Shown here: positions 52,966 through 62,379 of the stretch, piece after piece
How positions within the stretch are numbered: the first letter of the stretch is position 1
Layout: the number at the start of each line of letters is the position of its first letter
Origin: Afipia sp. GAS231
GTDB taxonomy: Bacteria > Pseudomonadota > Alphaproteobacteria > Rhizobiales > Xanthobacteraceae
NCBI RefSeq assembly: GCF_900103365.1
Contig: NZ_LT629703.1
Coordinates: 5,938,501-6,002,500 of the forward strand
Direction: 5' to 3'
Length of the DNA stretch: 64,000 nucleotides
Program-made: the position numbers and the translations under genes
The notes under the pieces: model-generated
Database searches by the model: none
What the model saw: only the letters and a program-made list of their open reading frames with translations
Told to the model about the DNA's origin: nothing

Positions 52966-54339
52966 ATGTCAAGCGCCTCGCTCGGAGACGCGGTCCGACA
53001 ACGCAACGGGAAGATGGAAGCAGGCATGTATCCGGACCCGAATTCATCGTCACAAAAAATGTACGACCGGGCGCTGGCGAGCCTGCCGGGCGGCAATACC
53101 CGCACCACCGTGTTCATGAAGCCCTATCCGATCTATGCCGCGCGCGGCGAGGGCTGCCGGGTCTGGGACCTCGACGGCAATGTCTATATCGACTGCATCA
53201 ACAACTTCACCTCGCAGATTCACGGCCACGCCCATCCCGCCTTGGTCAAGGCCGCGACACAACAGCTCGCACTGGGATCGGCGTTCGGCCTGCCGACCGA
53301 ATCCGAAGTCGATCTCGCCGAACTGCTGGCGGCGCGACTGCCGTCGGTCGATCAGGTGCGCTTTGCCAATTCCGGCACCGAGGCCGTGATGATGGCACTG
53401 AAGGCGGCGCGCGCGCATACCGGCCGGCCAAAGATCGCCAAGTGCGAGGGCGCCTATCACGGCTCCTATGACTATGCCGAGGTCAGCCTCGATCCGACCC
53501 CGGAAGCCTGGGGCCGCAACGCGCCGGTATCGGTCGCCTATGCCAAGGGCACGCCCGACAACGTGCTGGCTGACGTCATCACCATTCCCTTCAACGATGC
53601 GGAAGCCGCGGTCAGCCTGATCCGCGAGCATGGTCCCGAGCTCGCCTGCGTGCTGGTCGATCCGATGCCGAACCGCGCCGGTCTGGCGCCGGCCGATCAG
53701 GCCTATCTGGACGCGCTGCGAGAAGTCACGCGCGAGGTCGGCGCGCTCCTGATCTTCGACGAAGTCATCACCTTTCGCCTCGGCTATCGCGGCGCGCAGG
53801 GGATCTGGAACATCGATCCGGATTTGACCACGCTCGGCAAGATCATCGGCGGCGGCTTTCCGGTCGGCGCGATCTGTGGCCACAAGGAATTCATGGCCGT
53901 GTTCGATCCGCGCCCCGGTAAGCCCGCGCTGCCGCACGGCGGCACGTTCTCCGCCAATCCGGTGACGATGCGCGCCGGCATCGCCGCGATGGAGCTGCTG
54001 GACGATGCGACCTTCACGCGGCTCGATGCGATGGGCGAGGCGGTGCGTTCCGGCATCGATGCGGCGTTTCGCCGCCACGGCGTTCCCGGCCGCACCGTCG
54101 GCCTCGGTTCGCTCCTGAAGATTCACTTCGCCGACCGGCCGATCCGCGATTACCGCTCGGCCTATCTGACCGACGAGGAAGCCAAGCGCCAGGCGGTTTT
54201 CAACCGCGGCCTGCTCAATCGCGGGGTGCTGGCCGCGGGTTACGGACTGATGGCATTGTCGACCCCGATGACGGACGCCGATATCGAAGCAATCGTCGAG
54301 GCGGCATCCGGCGCGTTGGCGGAAGTCGCATCACTCTGA
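52966..54339 (+). CDS. Class III PLP aminotransferase, glutamate-1-semialdehyde aminomutase-like
   Basis: This protein has 457 residues from ATG 52966; ATG 53014 or 53026 may be the true start, since the first 16-20 residues look unlike the family. The PLP lysine is Lys292 (TTLGKIIGGGFPVGA), with Asp265 in LIFDEVITFRLGY pairing the pyridine nitrogen. GGNTRTTVFMKPYPIY and HGHAHPALVKA match the GSA-aminomutase-like cluster. Not adjacent to haem genes, it is more likely a catabolic amino- or beta-amino acid transaminase/aminomutase. It is followed 23 bp later by HyuB, so it belongs to the same operon. Confidence 0.85.
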   Translation: MSSASLGDAVRQRNGKMEAGMYPDPNSSSQKMYDRALASLPGGNTRTTVFMKPYPIYAARGEGCRVWDLDGNVYIDCINNFTSQIHGHAHPALVKAATQQLALGSAFGLPTESEVDLAELLAARLPSVDQVRFANSGTEAVMMALKAARAHTGRPKIAKCEGAYHGSYDYAEVSLDPTPEAWGRNAPVSVAYAKGTPDNVLADVITIPFNDAEAAVSLIREHGPELACVLVDPMPNRAGLAPADQAYLDALREVTREVGALLIFDEVITFRLGYRGAQGIWNIDPDLTTLGKIIGGGFPVGAICGHKEFMAVFDPRPGKPALPHGGTFSANPVTMRAGIAAMELLDDATFTRLDAMGEAVRSGIDAAFRRHGVPGRTVGLGSLLKIHFADRPIRDYRSAYLTDEEAKRQAVFNRGLLNRGVLAAGYGLMALSTPMTDADIEAIVEAASGALAEVASL

Positions 54340-54362
54340 GCAACACCAAGAAAACGGGTACC

Positions 54363-56027
54363 ATGTCCGCCAAGATCGATCCCATCACGCGATCCGTCGT
54401 CCAGCACCGGCTCAGTTCGATTGTGAAAGAGATGGGCGAGGCGATGCTTCGCACCTCCTATTCGCAGATCCTCAATTCGAGCCGCGATTTCTCGCTGGCG
54501 ATCTGCGACACAGATGCGCGCCTGATCGCGCAGGCCGACCACCTTCCGGTTCACGTCGGCGCGCTGCCGTGGGCGACGATCGCGGTCGAGGAGCGGTTCA
54601 AGGACGTCAAGCCCGGCGACGTCTTCCTGCTCAACGATCCCTATCATGGCGGCAGCCATCTGCCTGACCTCACCGTATTCGTGCCGGTCTTCGCCGGCGA
54701 AAGGCGGCTGCTCTGGACCATCGTACGCGCGCATCAGAGCGATATCGGCGGCGGCACCCATGGCGCCTATAACCCGGCGGCTACCGAGATATTTCAGGAA
54801 GGCCTGCGGATTCCGCCGATCAAACTCCACGAAGCCGGCAAGCCGCGCGACGACCTGCTCGACATGCTTGCGCTCAACGTTCGCAACCCCCGGGAATTTC
54901 GCGGCGATCTCGCCGCGATGCTGGGCGCGGCGCAGTTGGGCGAGCGGCGCGTATCGAAATTGTTCAACGAATTCGGCGCGCCGGTGGTCGAAGCCGCGAT
55001 CGAAGCCATTCTGGACACGACCGAACAGCAGACCCGCGCCGTGGTCTCGACTTGGAAGGACGGCGTATTCCACGGCGAGGCGTTTCTCGACGACGACGGC
55101 CATGGCCGCAGCGATATCCGGATTGCGGCGAAAGTGACCAAGAAGGGCAGCGACATCGAGGTCGATCTGTCCGGCTCCGATCCGCAGTCGACCAGCTTCG
55201 TCAATTCCTCGCATGCCAACATGCAGGCCGCGGTCGCGATGGCCTTTGCCTATCTGATCGACGCCGAAATTCCGAAGAACACCGGCGCGCTGCGTCCGCT
55301 CAAGGTGATCGCCAAACAGGGCACCATCGTCTGGGCCGATCCCGGCCGGCCGGTGACGCTGTGCACCAGCCATCCTTCCAACGAAATCGTCGAGGCGATC
55401 GTCAAGGCGATGTCGGCTTCCTGTCCGGAACGCGCGATGGCCGGCTGGAGCCGCCGGTTCCGGATCGCGATCCAGGGCGAAGACCCGCGCACCGGCAAGA
55501 ATTTTATCTGGCATCTGTTCCAGGCGCGTCCCGGCGGCGGCGCGTCGTCGGGTGGCGACGGCTGGTCGTCGATCGGCGAGTGGCATTCGGTCGGCGGCCT
55601 GAAATTCGGCAGCATCGAAGTCGCCGAAACCCGCTTTCCCCTGCATTTCCGTCAGCATGAATTTCGCGAGGGCTCCGGCGGCGACGGCCAGTTTCGCGGC
55701 GGCCTTGGCGTCTCGCTTGATCTGGTGCTGGAGACGGAAAAGCCTGCGAAGGGCAACACCGCCGGCGACGGTGCGCGCCATGGTCCCTGCGGCATGCTCG
55801 GCGGCGAGGACGGCAAGCCGCATCGCTACCGCCTGCTGTCCGAGGGACGCGAGCCGCGCGTGTTGCGCACCAAGGAAGTCGGCATCGAACTGCATCCGGG
55901 CGATTGTCTGGAAATTCGCTCCTCGGGTGGTGGCGGCTGGGGGCCACCGTCGAAACGTTCGGCCGAGGCGCGGCAGCGCGATCGCGAACAGGGTCTTGTT
56001 GACGCACCGGCGGAGCAGCGTAGCTAA
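54363..56027 (+). CDS. Hydantoinase B/oxoprolinase family subunit
   Basis: This 554-residue protein is of the HyuB type. Features seen are MLRTSYSQILNSSRDFSLAICD, HVGALPWATIAVEE, NDPYHGGSHLPDLTVFVPVF and the C-terminal GDCLEIRSSGGGGWGPP, all hallmarks of the family. It acts with HyuA in ATP-dependent opening or carboxylation of lactam/hydantoin/ketone-like substrates. Residues 430-530 carry the conserved Gly-rich GSGGDGQFRGGLG segment. The gene ends 3 bp before HyuA. The substrate is unknown. Confidence 0.92.
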   Translation: MSAKIDPITRSVVQHRLSSIVKEMGEAMLRTSYSQILNSSRDFSLAICDTDARLIAQADHLPVHVGALPWATIAVEERFKDVKPGDVFLLNDPYHGGSHLPDLTVFVPVFAGERRLLWTIVRAHQSDIGGGTHGAYNPAATEIFQEGLRIPPIKLHEAGKPRDDLLDMLALNVRNPREFRGDLAAMLGAAQLGERRVSKLFNEFGAPVVEAAIEAILDTTEQQTRAVVSTWKDGVFHGEAFLDDDGHGRSDIRIAAKVTKKGSDIEVDLSGSDPQSTSFVNSSHANMQAAVAMAFAYLIDAEIPKNTGALRPLKVIAKQGTIVWADPGRPVTLCTSHPSNEIVEAIVKAMSASCPERAMAGWSRRFRIAIQGEDPRTGKNFIWHLFQARPGGGASSGGDGWSSIGEWHSVGGLKFGSIEVAETRFPLHFRQHEFREGSGGDGQFRGGLGVSLDLVLETEKPAKGNTAGDGARHGPCGMLGGEDGKPHRYRLLSEGREPRVLRTKEVGIELHPGDCLEIRSSGGGGWGPPSKRSAEARQRDREQGLVDAPAEQRS

Positions 56028-56029
56028 CC

Positions 56030-58072
56030 ATGTACAGAATTGGCGTTGACGTCGGCGGCACCTACACCGATCTGGTGGCCACGGATGAAACCGGGCGGAC
56101 CGTATTCGCGAAATCACCGTCCACACCATCAGATCAATCGATCGGTGTGATGGCGGGGCTGGAAGAACTGGCGCGGCGCCTGAACGTCACGCGCGCGGAC
56201 ATGCTGGCTGCGACCGATCGCCTGGTTCACGGCACGACGGTGGCGACCAATGCGCTGCTGGAGCGCAAGGGCGCCAAGGTCGCGCTGCTTACCACCGAAG
56301 GCCATCGCGACGTCATCGAAATGCGCGAAGGCCTCAAGCCCGACCGCTACGATCTGCGCTCGCCGCCGCCGGAGCCGCTGGTGCCGCGCGAATTGCGCTT
56401 CGGCATTCGCGAACGGCTCAGGGCCAACGGCGAGGTTTCGATTCCGCTGGATGCGAAATCCGTCGATGACGCCATTGCCGGCATCATGAAGTCAGGCGCG
56501 ACCTCGGTCGCGGTGTGTTTTCTGCACGCCTACATCAATCCTGCGCACGAATCCGACGCAGTCAAACGGCTGGCGCAGGCGCTGCCCGGCATCGGCGTAT
56601 CGCGCTCCAGCGACGTACTGCCGCAGATCAAGGAATATGAGCGCGTCTCGACCACGATCGTGAACGCCTATGTCGAGCCGATCGTGCGGCGCTACCTGAC
56701 CAGTCTCGAGCAGCGACTCACCGAAGCCGGCTTCAAGGGCTCGCTGTTCGTGGTGCTGTCGCATGGTGGCATGGCGCCGGTGGAGGAGGCCTCGCGGCTC
56801 GCTGCCGGCACCGTGCTGTCGGGTCCCGCCGGCGGCATGTCCGGTGGCCGGCGCTGTGCGGAACTGGTCGGGATTCCCGATCTGGTGCCGTTCGACATGG
56901 GCGGCACCAGCACCGATATTTCGCTGATCTCGGGCGGACAAGCCTCGCTGTCCGCCGATGGTATGCTCGCCGGCCAGCGCATCGCGCTGCGCAGCCTCGA
57001 TATCGCCAGCATCGCGGCCGGTGGCGGCTCGATCGCCAGCGTCGATGCCGGCAAGACATTGCGAGTTGGCCCGGAAAGCGCGGGCTCGGTGCCGGGGCCG
57101 GCGTGCTACGGCAACGGCGGATTGGCTGCGACCGTCACCGACGCCAATGTCGTGCTCGGCTATCTCGATGCGGCCGCGTTCATGGGCGGCAAACGTCCGC
57201 TCGACCGTGCGGCCTCGGAAGCCGCGATCGATCGCGTCGCCGCCGCGCTGGAACTGTCGCGGCAGGAGGCCGCCGCCGGCATCTACCGCATGATCAATCT
57301 GAAGATGGCCGACGGCATCCGCCTGATGACCTTGCGCCGCGGCGTCGACCCGCGAAAATTCGCGCTGCTCAGTTTTGGTGGCGCCGCAGGGTTGCACGCA
57401 GCCGAAGTGGCGCGCGAACTCGAGATCAAGCGCATCATCGTGCCGACGGTTGCGTCGGTGCTGTCGGCCTGGGGCATGCTGACCAGCGATCTCCGCTACG
57501 AAGTCAGCCGCACCCATTATGGCGCGGGCCCGCGTATCACCGCGGGCGAAGTCCGCGCGCTGTTTGCCGAGCTGGAGCAGCAGGCCGCCGGCCGGCTTCG
57601 TTCATGGTTCGATGGTCCGATCGCGATCGAGCGCTCCGCCGAGATGCGCTATGGCGAGCAGATTTTTGAGATCGACGTGTCGCTCGATGGGCTGGACTGG
57701 AACGCGGCAAATCTCGTCGAAGAGATCGAGGAGCGCTTTCACGTCAAGCACGAGGAACTCTACACCTACGCCTCGCGCGGCCAGGAGGTCGTGTTCGTCA
57801 ACGCCCGCGTCGCGGCTGTCGGCGAAGTCGCACAACGCGGGCAGGATACCAGGCCCGCATCGTCGTCCGGAACCTGTACGCCGCGTGGCCAACGGCAGGC
57901 CTTCTTCGGCTGCTGGCGCGAGGTGCCGGTCTATGCGCTGGATGACCTCAAGCCCGGGCACACCTTGGCGGGCCCCGCGATCATCGAGGCCGAGACCACG
58001 ACGGTGCTGGTCGACACCGGCGACCGTGTCACGGTGAACCCGCTGGGGTGGCTGGATATTGCGTTGCGATGA
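56030..58072 (+). CDS. Hydantoinase A/oxoprolinase family subunit
   Basis: This 680-residue protein of the HyuA type has an ATP-binding actin-like fold start YRIGVDVGGTYTDLVATD. The phosphate loop follows in HGTTVATNALLERKGAKVALL, then VPFDMGGTSTDISLISGG and GVDPRKFALLSFGGAAGLHAAEVA. Length is normal for the single HyuA chain. It is probably a heteromer with the HyuB product immediately upstream. The operon gives no racemase or carbamoylase, so the overall pathway is not the classical hydantoin route. A dispersed palindrome begins 8 bp after the stop. Confidence 0.92.
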   Translation: MYRIGVDVGGTYTDLVATDETGRTVFAKSPSTPSDQSIGVMAGLEELARRLNVTRADMLAATDRLVHGTTVATNALLERKGAKVALLTTEGHRDVIEMREGLKPDRYDLRSPPPEPLVPRELRFGIRERLRANGEVSIPLDAKSVDDAIAGIMKSGATSVAVCFLHAYINPAHESDAVKRLAQALPGIGVSRSSDVLPQIKEYERVSTTIVNAYVEPIVRRYLTSLEQRLTEAGFKGSLFVVLSHGGMAPVEEASRLAAGTVLSGPAGGMSGGRRCAELVGIPDLVPFDMGGTSTDISLISGGQASLSADGMLAGQRIALRSLDIASIAAGGGSIASVDAGKTLRVGPESAGSVPGPACYGNGGLAATVTDANVVLGYLDAAAFMGGKRPLDRAASEAAIDRVAAALELSRQEAAAGIYRMINLKMADGIRLMTLRRGVDPRKFALLSFGGAAGLHAAEVARELEIKRIIVPTVASVLSAWGMLTSDLRYEVSRTHYGAGPRITAGEVRALFAELEQQAAGRLRSWFDGPIAIERSAEMRYGEQIFEIDVSLDGLDWNAANLVEEIEERFHVKHEELYTYASRGQEVVFVNARVAAVGEVAQRGQDTRPASSSGTCTPRGQRQAFFGCWREVPVYALDDLKPGHTLAGPAIIEAETTTVLVDTGDRVTVNPLGWLDIALR

Positions 58073-58080
58073 TATGTGGC

Positions 58081-58172
58081 CCGTAGGGTGGACAAAGCGA
58101 AGAGTGCCCACCATTGGGTGCGGCGAATTTAAATGGTGGGCACGGCGCGAGCGCGCCTTTGCCCACCCTACG
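58081..58172. repeat. Dispersed palindrome, CCGTAGGGTGGGCAAAG type, copy 2
   Basis: The ends CCGTAGGGTGGACAAAG and CTTTGCCCACCCTACG are inverted, with inner GTGCCCACCATT/AATGGTGGGCAC. It is the same family as 24026-24124. No flanking duplication of the neighbouring gene end is apparent here. Confidence 0.85.
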
Positions 58173-58302
58173 AGTCCCGCGTGCGGGTATGACGATTGCG
58201 ACTCAACATTTGATTTCAACAACCCCATTTTCGGCGCTATCCTCCCGCCTGCTGGGTTAGGCGTCACTCGCTTCCGTTAGCTTGGCGTTCGAGGCCATGT
58301 TG

Positions 58303-59529
58303 ATGCAAATCATAAGAAAAACCGGACTAACGTCAGCCGTTGTCGCCGCCGTGATCCTGGCGTCGCCCCTGCCGCCGGCCGCGGCCGCCGGGGTCACCGA
58401 CACTGAAATCCGGATCGGCAACATCATGCCCTATACCGGGCCGCTGACGGCGTTTGCGGCGATCGGACGGGCGGAGGCCGCCTATTTCAACATGGTCAAC
58501 GAGCGCGGCGGCATCAACGGGCGCAAGATCACGTTCATCACCCGCGACGACAGTTCCAACCCGGTGACAGCGCTCGAGGAGACAAAGAAGCTGGTCGAGG
58601 AGCAGAACGTGCTCGTGATGTTCGGCTCGTTCGGCACGCCCGGCAATCTGGCGACGCGCAAATATCTCAATGAGAAGAATATCCCCCAGCTCTTTGTCGC
58701 CTCCGGCGATGAGGAGTGGGCGCATCCGAAGAAATTTCCCTGGACGATGGGCTGGCAGCCGACGTTCCGGTCCGAAGGGCGGATCTACGCCAACTACATC
58801 CAGGCTTCCTATGCCGACAGCAAGATCGCGGTACTCTGGCAGAACGACCAGTTCGGCCGCGATCTGTTCAAGGGATTGCAGGAGGGGCTCGGGGTCACCG
58901 CCAACCACATCGTGGCGGATATCGCCATCGAGGCGGACATGTCTGTTGACGCCCAGGTCGATATCCTCAAGGCGTCCGGCGCCGAGGTGCTGGTGCTCAA
59001 CTGCGCACCGCCGATCTCGGCGCGCGCCATCCGCCGCGCAGCCGAGCTCGACTGGCATCCGGTGCTGCTGCTGGTCAATGCGGCGGCTTCGATCGCCAAC
59101 GCGCTGCGGCCGGCCGGCCTCGAGAACGCCATCGGCGTGATCTCGACCTCGTTCTTGAAGGACACCGGCGATACCACCTGGAAGGAAGATCCCGCCATCA
59201 AGGCGTGGCTCGCCTTCATGGACAAATATTATCCCGATGGCGACAAGGACGACAGCTACGCCATCTTCGGCTATGCCGCGGCCGAAACCCTGTTGCAGGT
59301 GCTGACCCAGTGCGGCGACGACCTGTCGCGCGAGAACATCATGAAGCAGGCGGCGTCATTGCAGAACTACCAGAGCCCGGTCGCGCTGCCGGGCATTGCG
59401 ATCAACACCGGGCCGGCGGACTTTCGCCCGATCGAACAGATGCGGCTGGTGCAATTCGACGGCACCGCGTGGCAGCCGATCGGCGACGTAATCGAAAGCG
59501 CGTTCGCGGCGAGCCCCGGGGATAATTGA
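58303..59529 (+). CDS. Branched-chain amino-acid-type (LivJ/Leu-Ile-Val) substrate-binding protein, orphan
   Basis: This periplasmic binding protein of the peripla_BP_6 family has 408 residues from ATG 58303; ATG 58297 is also possible. The GAGG at 58291 spaces better for 58303. A Sec signal (about 1-28, AAA-GVTD) is followed by EIRIGNIMPYTGPLTAFAAIGRAEAAYFNMVNERGGING, a family hallmark. No permease or ATPase genes follow. It lies downstream of HyuAB, so it may deliver that pathway's substrate to a Liv-type permease encoded elsewhere. Confidence 0.88.
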   Translation: MQIIRKTGLTSAVVAAVILASPLPPAAAAGVTDTEIRIGNIMPYTGPLTAFAAIGRAEAAYFNMVNERGGINGRKITFITRDDSSNPVTALEETKKLVEEQNVLVMFGSFGTPGNLATRKYLNEKNIPQLFVASGDEEWAHPKKFPWTMGWQPTFRSEGRIYANYIQASYADSKIAVLWQNDQFGRDLFKGLQEGLGVTANHIVADIAIEADMSVDAQVDILKASGAEVLVLNCAPPISARAIRRAAELDWHPVLLLVNAAASIANALRPAGLENAIGVISTSFLKDTGDTTWKEDPAIKAWLAFMDKYYPDGDKDDSYAIFGYAAAETLLQVLTQCGDDLSRENIMKQAASLQNYQSPVALPGIAINTGPADFRPIEQMRLVQFDGTAWQPIGDVIESAFAASPGDN

Positions 59530-59542
59530 GCGGTGGTGCTTC

Positions 59543-59676
59543 CCCCTCGCCCCGCTCTTGCGGGGAGGGGGGTGGGGTGAGGGGCATCTCTCAGCGAGCA
59601 GAGACCATCGAGAGACCTGTACCCCCTCACCCGGATCGCTTTGCGATCCGACCTCTCCCCGCAGGCGGGGCGAGGT
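59543..59676. repeat. Dispersed palindromic element, ccctcgccccgc type
   Basis: CCCCTCGCCCCGCTCTTGCGGGGAGG and CCTCTCCCCGCAGGCGGGGCGAGG are inverted ends about 85 bp apart, with inner GGTGGGGTGAGGGG/CCCCTCACCCG. It is related in design to 13077-13207. It ends 9 bp before the stop codon of the minus-strand gene. Confidence 0.75.
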
Positions 59677-59685
59677 TTAGCCCAG

Positions 59686-60900
59686 CTACTTCTTCTGCCC
59701 GTAATTCAACAGCCCGCCCTTGTTCTTCGGCGGATGGGCGCGCAGGCCTTCCTCGTTCGGTTCGGTGCCCCAACCCGGCCGATCCGGGATGATGAGGTGG
59801 CCGTCGACGATCTCTGGCACATGCGTGAACAGTTCGTGGTCCCACGCCAGCCGATCGATATCGGTTTCCATGATGCGCAGATTAGGCACCGTCGCCGAGA
59901 AATGTGCGTTCTGCATGGTGCAGAGGTGGCCGTAGAAATTATGCGGTGCGACGTTGACCTCGAAATGCTCGGCGGCGGCAGCGATCTTCATCGATTGCCA
60001 GACCCCGTTCCACGGTGTGTCGATGATGGCGACGTCCATCGCCTGTTCGTTGAAGTAGGGCAGGAATTCGCGCAGGCCCAACAGCGTCTCGCAGGAAGAA
60101 ATCGGGTGCGGGCTCTGGCGGCGGATGTAACCCAGCGCCTGCGGGTTGAAGGTGTCGATCTCGACCCAGAACATGTCCATATCCTTGATGGCGCGCAGGA
60201 TCTTGAGATAGCCCTCGGTCTTGGCGTTGAAGTTGAGGTCGAGCAGCAGGTCGACATCGGGTCCGGCGCCGTCACGGATCGCTTCGAGATGCATGCAGAG
60301 ATTTCGCAGCACCGTGCGATCGACATTGATCTCGGGCTCGAACGGCGAGCCGAAGCCGGGGCGCCAGCCCTGCGGCTTGCCGTCGGTGTAGACGAAGATG
60401 TTGGTCTTCATCGCGGTGAATTTCTTTTCGCGCACCTCGCGGCCGATTCCCTTGACGCCGTCGAGATCGGTGATCGCCGGCTTGAACCAGTCGGGATGGT
60501 TGATGCGCCAGGTCGCGCAATGCGACCAGTAGACTCTGATCCTGTCGCGGATCTTGCCGCCGAGCAGGTCGTAGCAGGGCACGCCGAGCGCCTTGGCCTT
60601 GACGTCGAGCAGCGCGTTCTCGATGGCGCCGAGCGCCAGCGCCACCACGCCGCCGGCGGCAGGCCGCGTCGCGGAAAACAGTTCGGCGTAAATCCGTTCA
60701 TGCTGGAACGCATTCTTGCCGACCACGCGCGCCGCAAGCCGCTCGATCGCCGCCGTCACGCCGGGCGCGCCAAAGCCCTCGTCATATTCGCTCCAGCCGA
60801 CGATGCCGTCTTCGGTCATGATCTTGACGAAGTGGTAGTTGCGCCAGCCGGCGTCGCAGGCGAGCGTTTCGACGCTTCTGATTTGGGACGCCTTGGCCAT
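59686..60900 (-). CDS. Enolase-superfamily (mandelate racemase/muconate lactonizing-like) enzyme
   Basis: This 404-residue protein has an N-terminal capping domain and a C-terminal beta-barrel. Metal ligands are probably Asp in LLLDLNFN, Glu in FWVEIDTFNP and Glu in ISSCETLLG. The His in VNVAPHNFYGHL may be a base or substrate ligand. Near the KxK position only one Lys is seen (FTAMKTN). It would abstract an alpha-proton from a carboxylate (dehydratase or racemase). ATG 60900 follows GCAGGAAA. It is downstream of the amidohydrolase gene on the same strand (83-bp gap) and probably shares its operon. Confidence 0.85.
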   Translation of the reverse strand: MAKASQIRSVETLACDAGWRNYHFVKIMTEDGIVGWSEYDEGFGAPGVTAAIERLAARVVGKNAFQHERIYAELFSATRPAAGGVVALALGAIENALLDVKAKALGVPCYDLLGGKIRDRIRVYWSHCATWRINHPDWFKPAITDLDGVKGIGREVREKKFTAMKTNIFVYTDGKPQGWRPGFGSPFEPEINVDRTVLRNLCMHLEAIRDGAGPDVDLLLDLNFNAKTEGYLKILRAIKDMDMFWVEIDTFNPQALGYIRRQSPHPISSCETLLGLREFLPYFNEQAMDVAIIDTPWNGVWQSMKIAAAAEHFEVNVAPHNFYGHLCTMQNAHFSATVPNLRIMETDIDRLAWDHELFTHVPEIVDGHLIIPDRPGWGTEPNEEGLRAHPPKNKGGLLNYGQKK

Positions 60901-60983
60901 GGTTTCCTGCCCGATCTTGTTGTTGTCTTTGGCAGATAACAAACAGGGATCGGCGGGCGCGTCAATCGGGCGGAGGCGCGTCC

Positions 60984-62225
60984 CTAAACCTGCGGCGGAA
61001 ACAGCGTCGGCCGTGGCCGCGCAAAAACCTGGCGGCCGTTCTTGAAGCCCATCAGCATGTCCGGCATTTCCGCGATCGCGTTGGCGCCAGAGTCGGTATC
61101 GAGCACGATCAGATCGGCCGGATTGCCCGGCGCGATGCCGTAGTCGCGCAGGTTCATCAGGCGCGCCGGTAGCTCCGTAACGAGGTCGAGGCAGGCGTCG
61201 AACTCGCTGACCCCGGCATGCGCGACATTGGCGTAGAAGTTCGCCATCCGCAGCAGCGACCCATCGCCGAACGGCGTGAACGGATTGAGCACATTGTTGG
61301 TCGCGACCGAACACAGCACGCCGTTTTCGACGAGCTTGTGTGCCACCGTCAGCCCGCGTGGTGAATTATGGGTAGCGTCGCGTCCCATCAGATAGAGATC
61401 GGTCGCCGGCAGCACGGTGACGGCGACGCCCGATTGCGCCAGCCGCGCGGTCGCGGCCTTCAGGCTTTCCGGCGGCAGCGCCGACAGTTTGGTGGCGTGG
61501 CCGATCGCGACCCGGCCGTGATAGTTGCGACGTTCGGTCTGCCGGCAGACTTCTTCCATGTGCCACCACGACGGATCGAGATCGAAGTCGAGATGCAGGT
61601 CGACATCGACGTCGAACTGTTGCGCCAGGTCGAACAGTCTTTCGATCTGCGCGTTCGGGTCGGTGTCCATATAGGGACAGCCGCCGATCGCCTCGCCGCC
61701 GTCGCGCAATGCTGCGATCAGCAGTTCCTCGGCGCCGGGATCGTTGGTGAGTCCTTCCTGCGGAAACACGCAGATCGAGAGGTCAATGGCCCAGGCATAG
61801 TCCCGCTTCAGCGCCTTGACCGCCTCGAAGCCGCGCAGCGCGATGCGCGGATCGATTTCCACATGGGTGCGCATCCGCGTGGTGCCGTGCACGATGGCGC
61901 GCTCGATCACGCGGGCGCCGCGCGCATAGACGTCTTCCACCGTGAAATCGCGCTTCATCGCCGCGACCGCGGCAATGGCCTCGGAGACGGTCGAGTGGTC
62001 GTGCCCGCAGCGGCCGAGCAGGCAGGCCTTGTCGAGATGAATATGGGTGTCGACGAAGCCGGGCAGCACCAGTTTCCCGCCGACCTCGATCTCGACAGCC
62101 TCGCAGGCGAGTTTTGGTTCGATGGCGGCGATCCGGCCGCCGGAGACGCCGATATCGACCGGGGTGGGCGAGGTCCGCGTCCGGGCATTGCGGAAGATCA
62201 GGTCGAAGGCCGTTTTCGCGTTCAT
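60984..62225 (-). CDS. Cytosine-deaminase-like amidohydrolase with altered active site
   Basis: In this 413-residue amidohydrolase-superfamily protein, the metal histidines align in spacing with E. coli cytosine deaminase as I remember it: His61/His63 (THIHLDK), His211 (VDLHLDF) and His243 (IGHATKL). At the position of the catalytic Asp313 there is Asn310 (VATNNVLNPFTPFGD), and where Glu217 would be there is Phe214. It may therefore hydrolyse a different amide or ring, or be inactive. The gene is divergent from the SnoaL-like gene over a gap with a TGCATGCAA motif. It precedes the enolase-superfamily gene. Confidence 0.82.
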   Translation of the reverse strand: MNAKTAFDLIFRNARTRTSPTPVDIGVSGGRIAAIEPKLACEAVEIEVGGKLVLPGFVDTHIHLDKACLLGRCGHDHSTVSEAIAAVAAMKRDFTVEDVYARGARVIERAIVHGTTRMRTHVEIDPRIALRGFEAVKALKRDYAWAIDLSICVFPQEGLTNDPGAEELLIAALRDGGEAIGGCPYMDTDPNAQIERLFDLAQQFDVDVDLHLDFDLDPSWWHMEEVCRQTERRNYHGRVAIGHATKLSALPPESLKAATARLAQSGVAVTVLPATDLYLMGRDATHNSPRGLTVAHKLVENGVLCSVATNNVLNPFTPFGDGSLLRMANFYANVAHAGVSEFDACLDLVTELPARLMNLRDYGIAPGNPADLIVLDTDSGANAIAEMPDMLMGFKNGRQVFARPRPTLFPPQV

Positions 62226-62324
62226 GGGTCCGGGCGGGCTGGAGCAGACCTTCAGCCTAGCCGAAGCGCAGGGAACGGACAGCTCCAGATTGTGTGCAGT
62301 TTGGAGGCTAAACTGTTCAAAAAA

Positions 62325-62336
62325 TGTGCATGCAAT
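62325..62336. promoter_or_regulatory. TGCATGCAA motif, candidate GntR operator 1
   Basis: TGTGCATGCAAT lies between the amidohydrolase and SnoaL-like genes, 44 bp before ATG 62380. The core TGCATGCAA is the reverse complement of TTGCATGCA, found twice upstream of the GntR gene. Confidence 0.45.
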
Positions 62337-62379
62337 TTGGCGGACTGATTGTAGTATTTCGTATCCTTGGGAGAGTCAC

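Noticed and set aside
54240..56129. 629-codon antisense frame opposite HyuB
   Set aside because: Mirror frame of a well-supported HyuB gene, without motifs.
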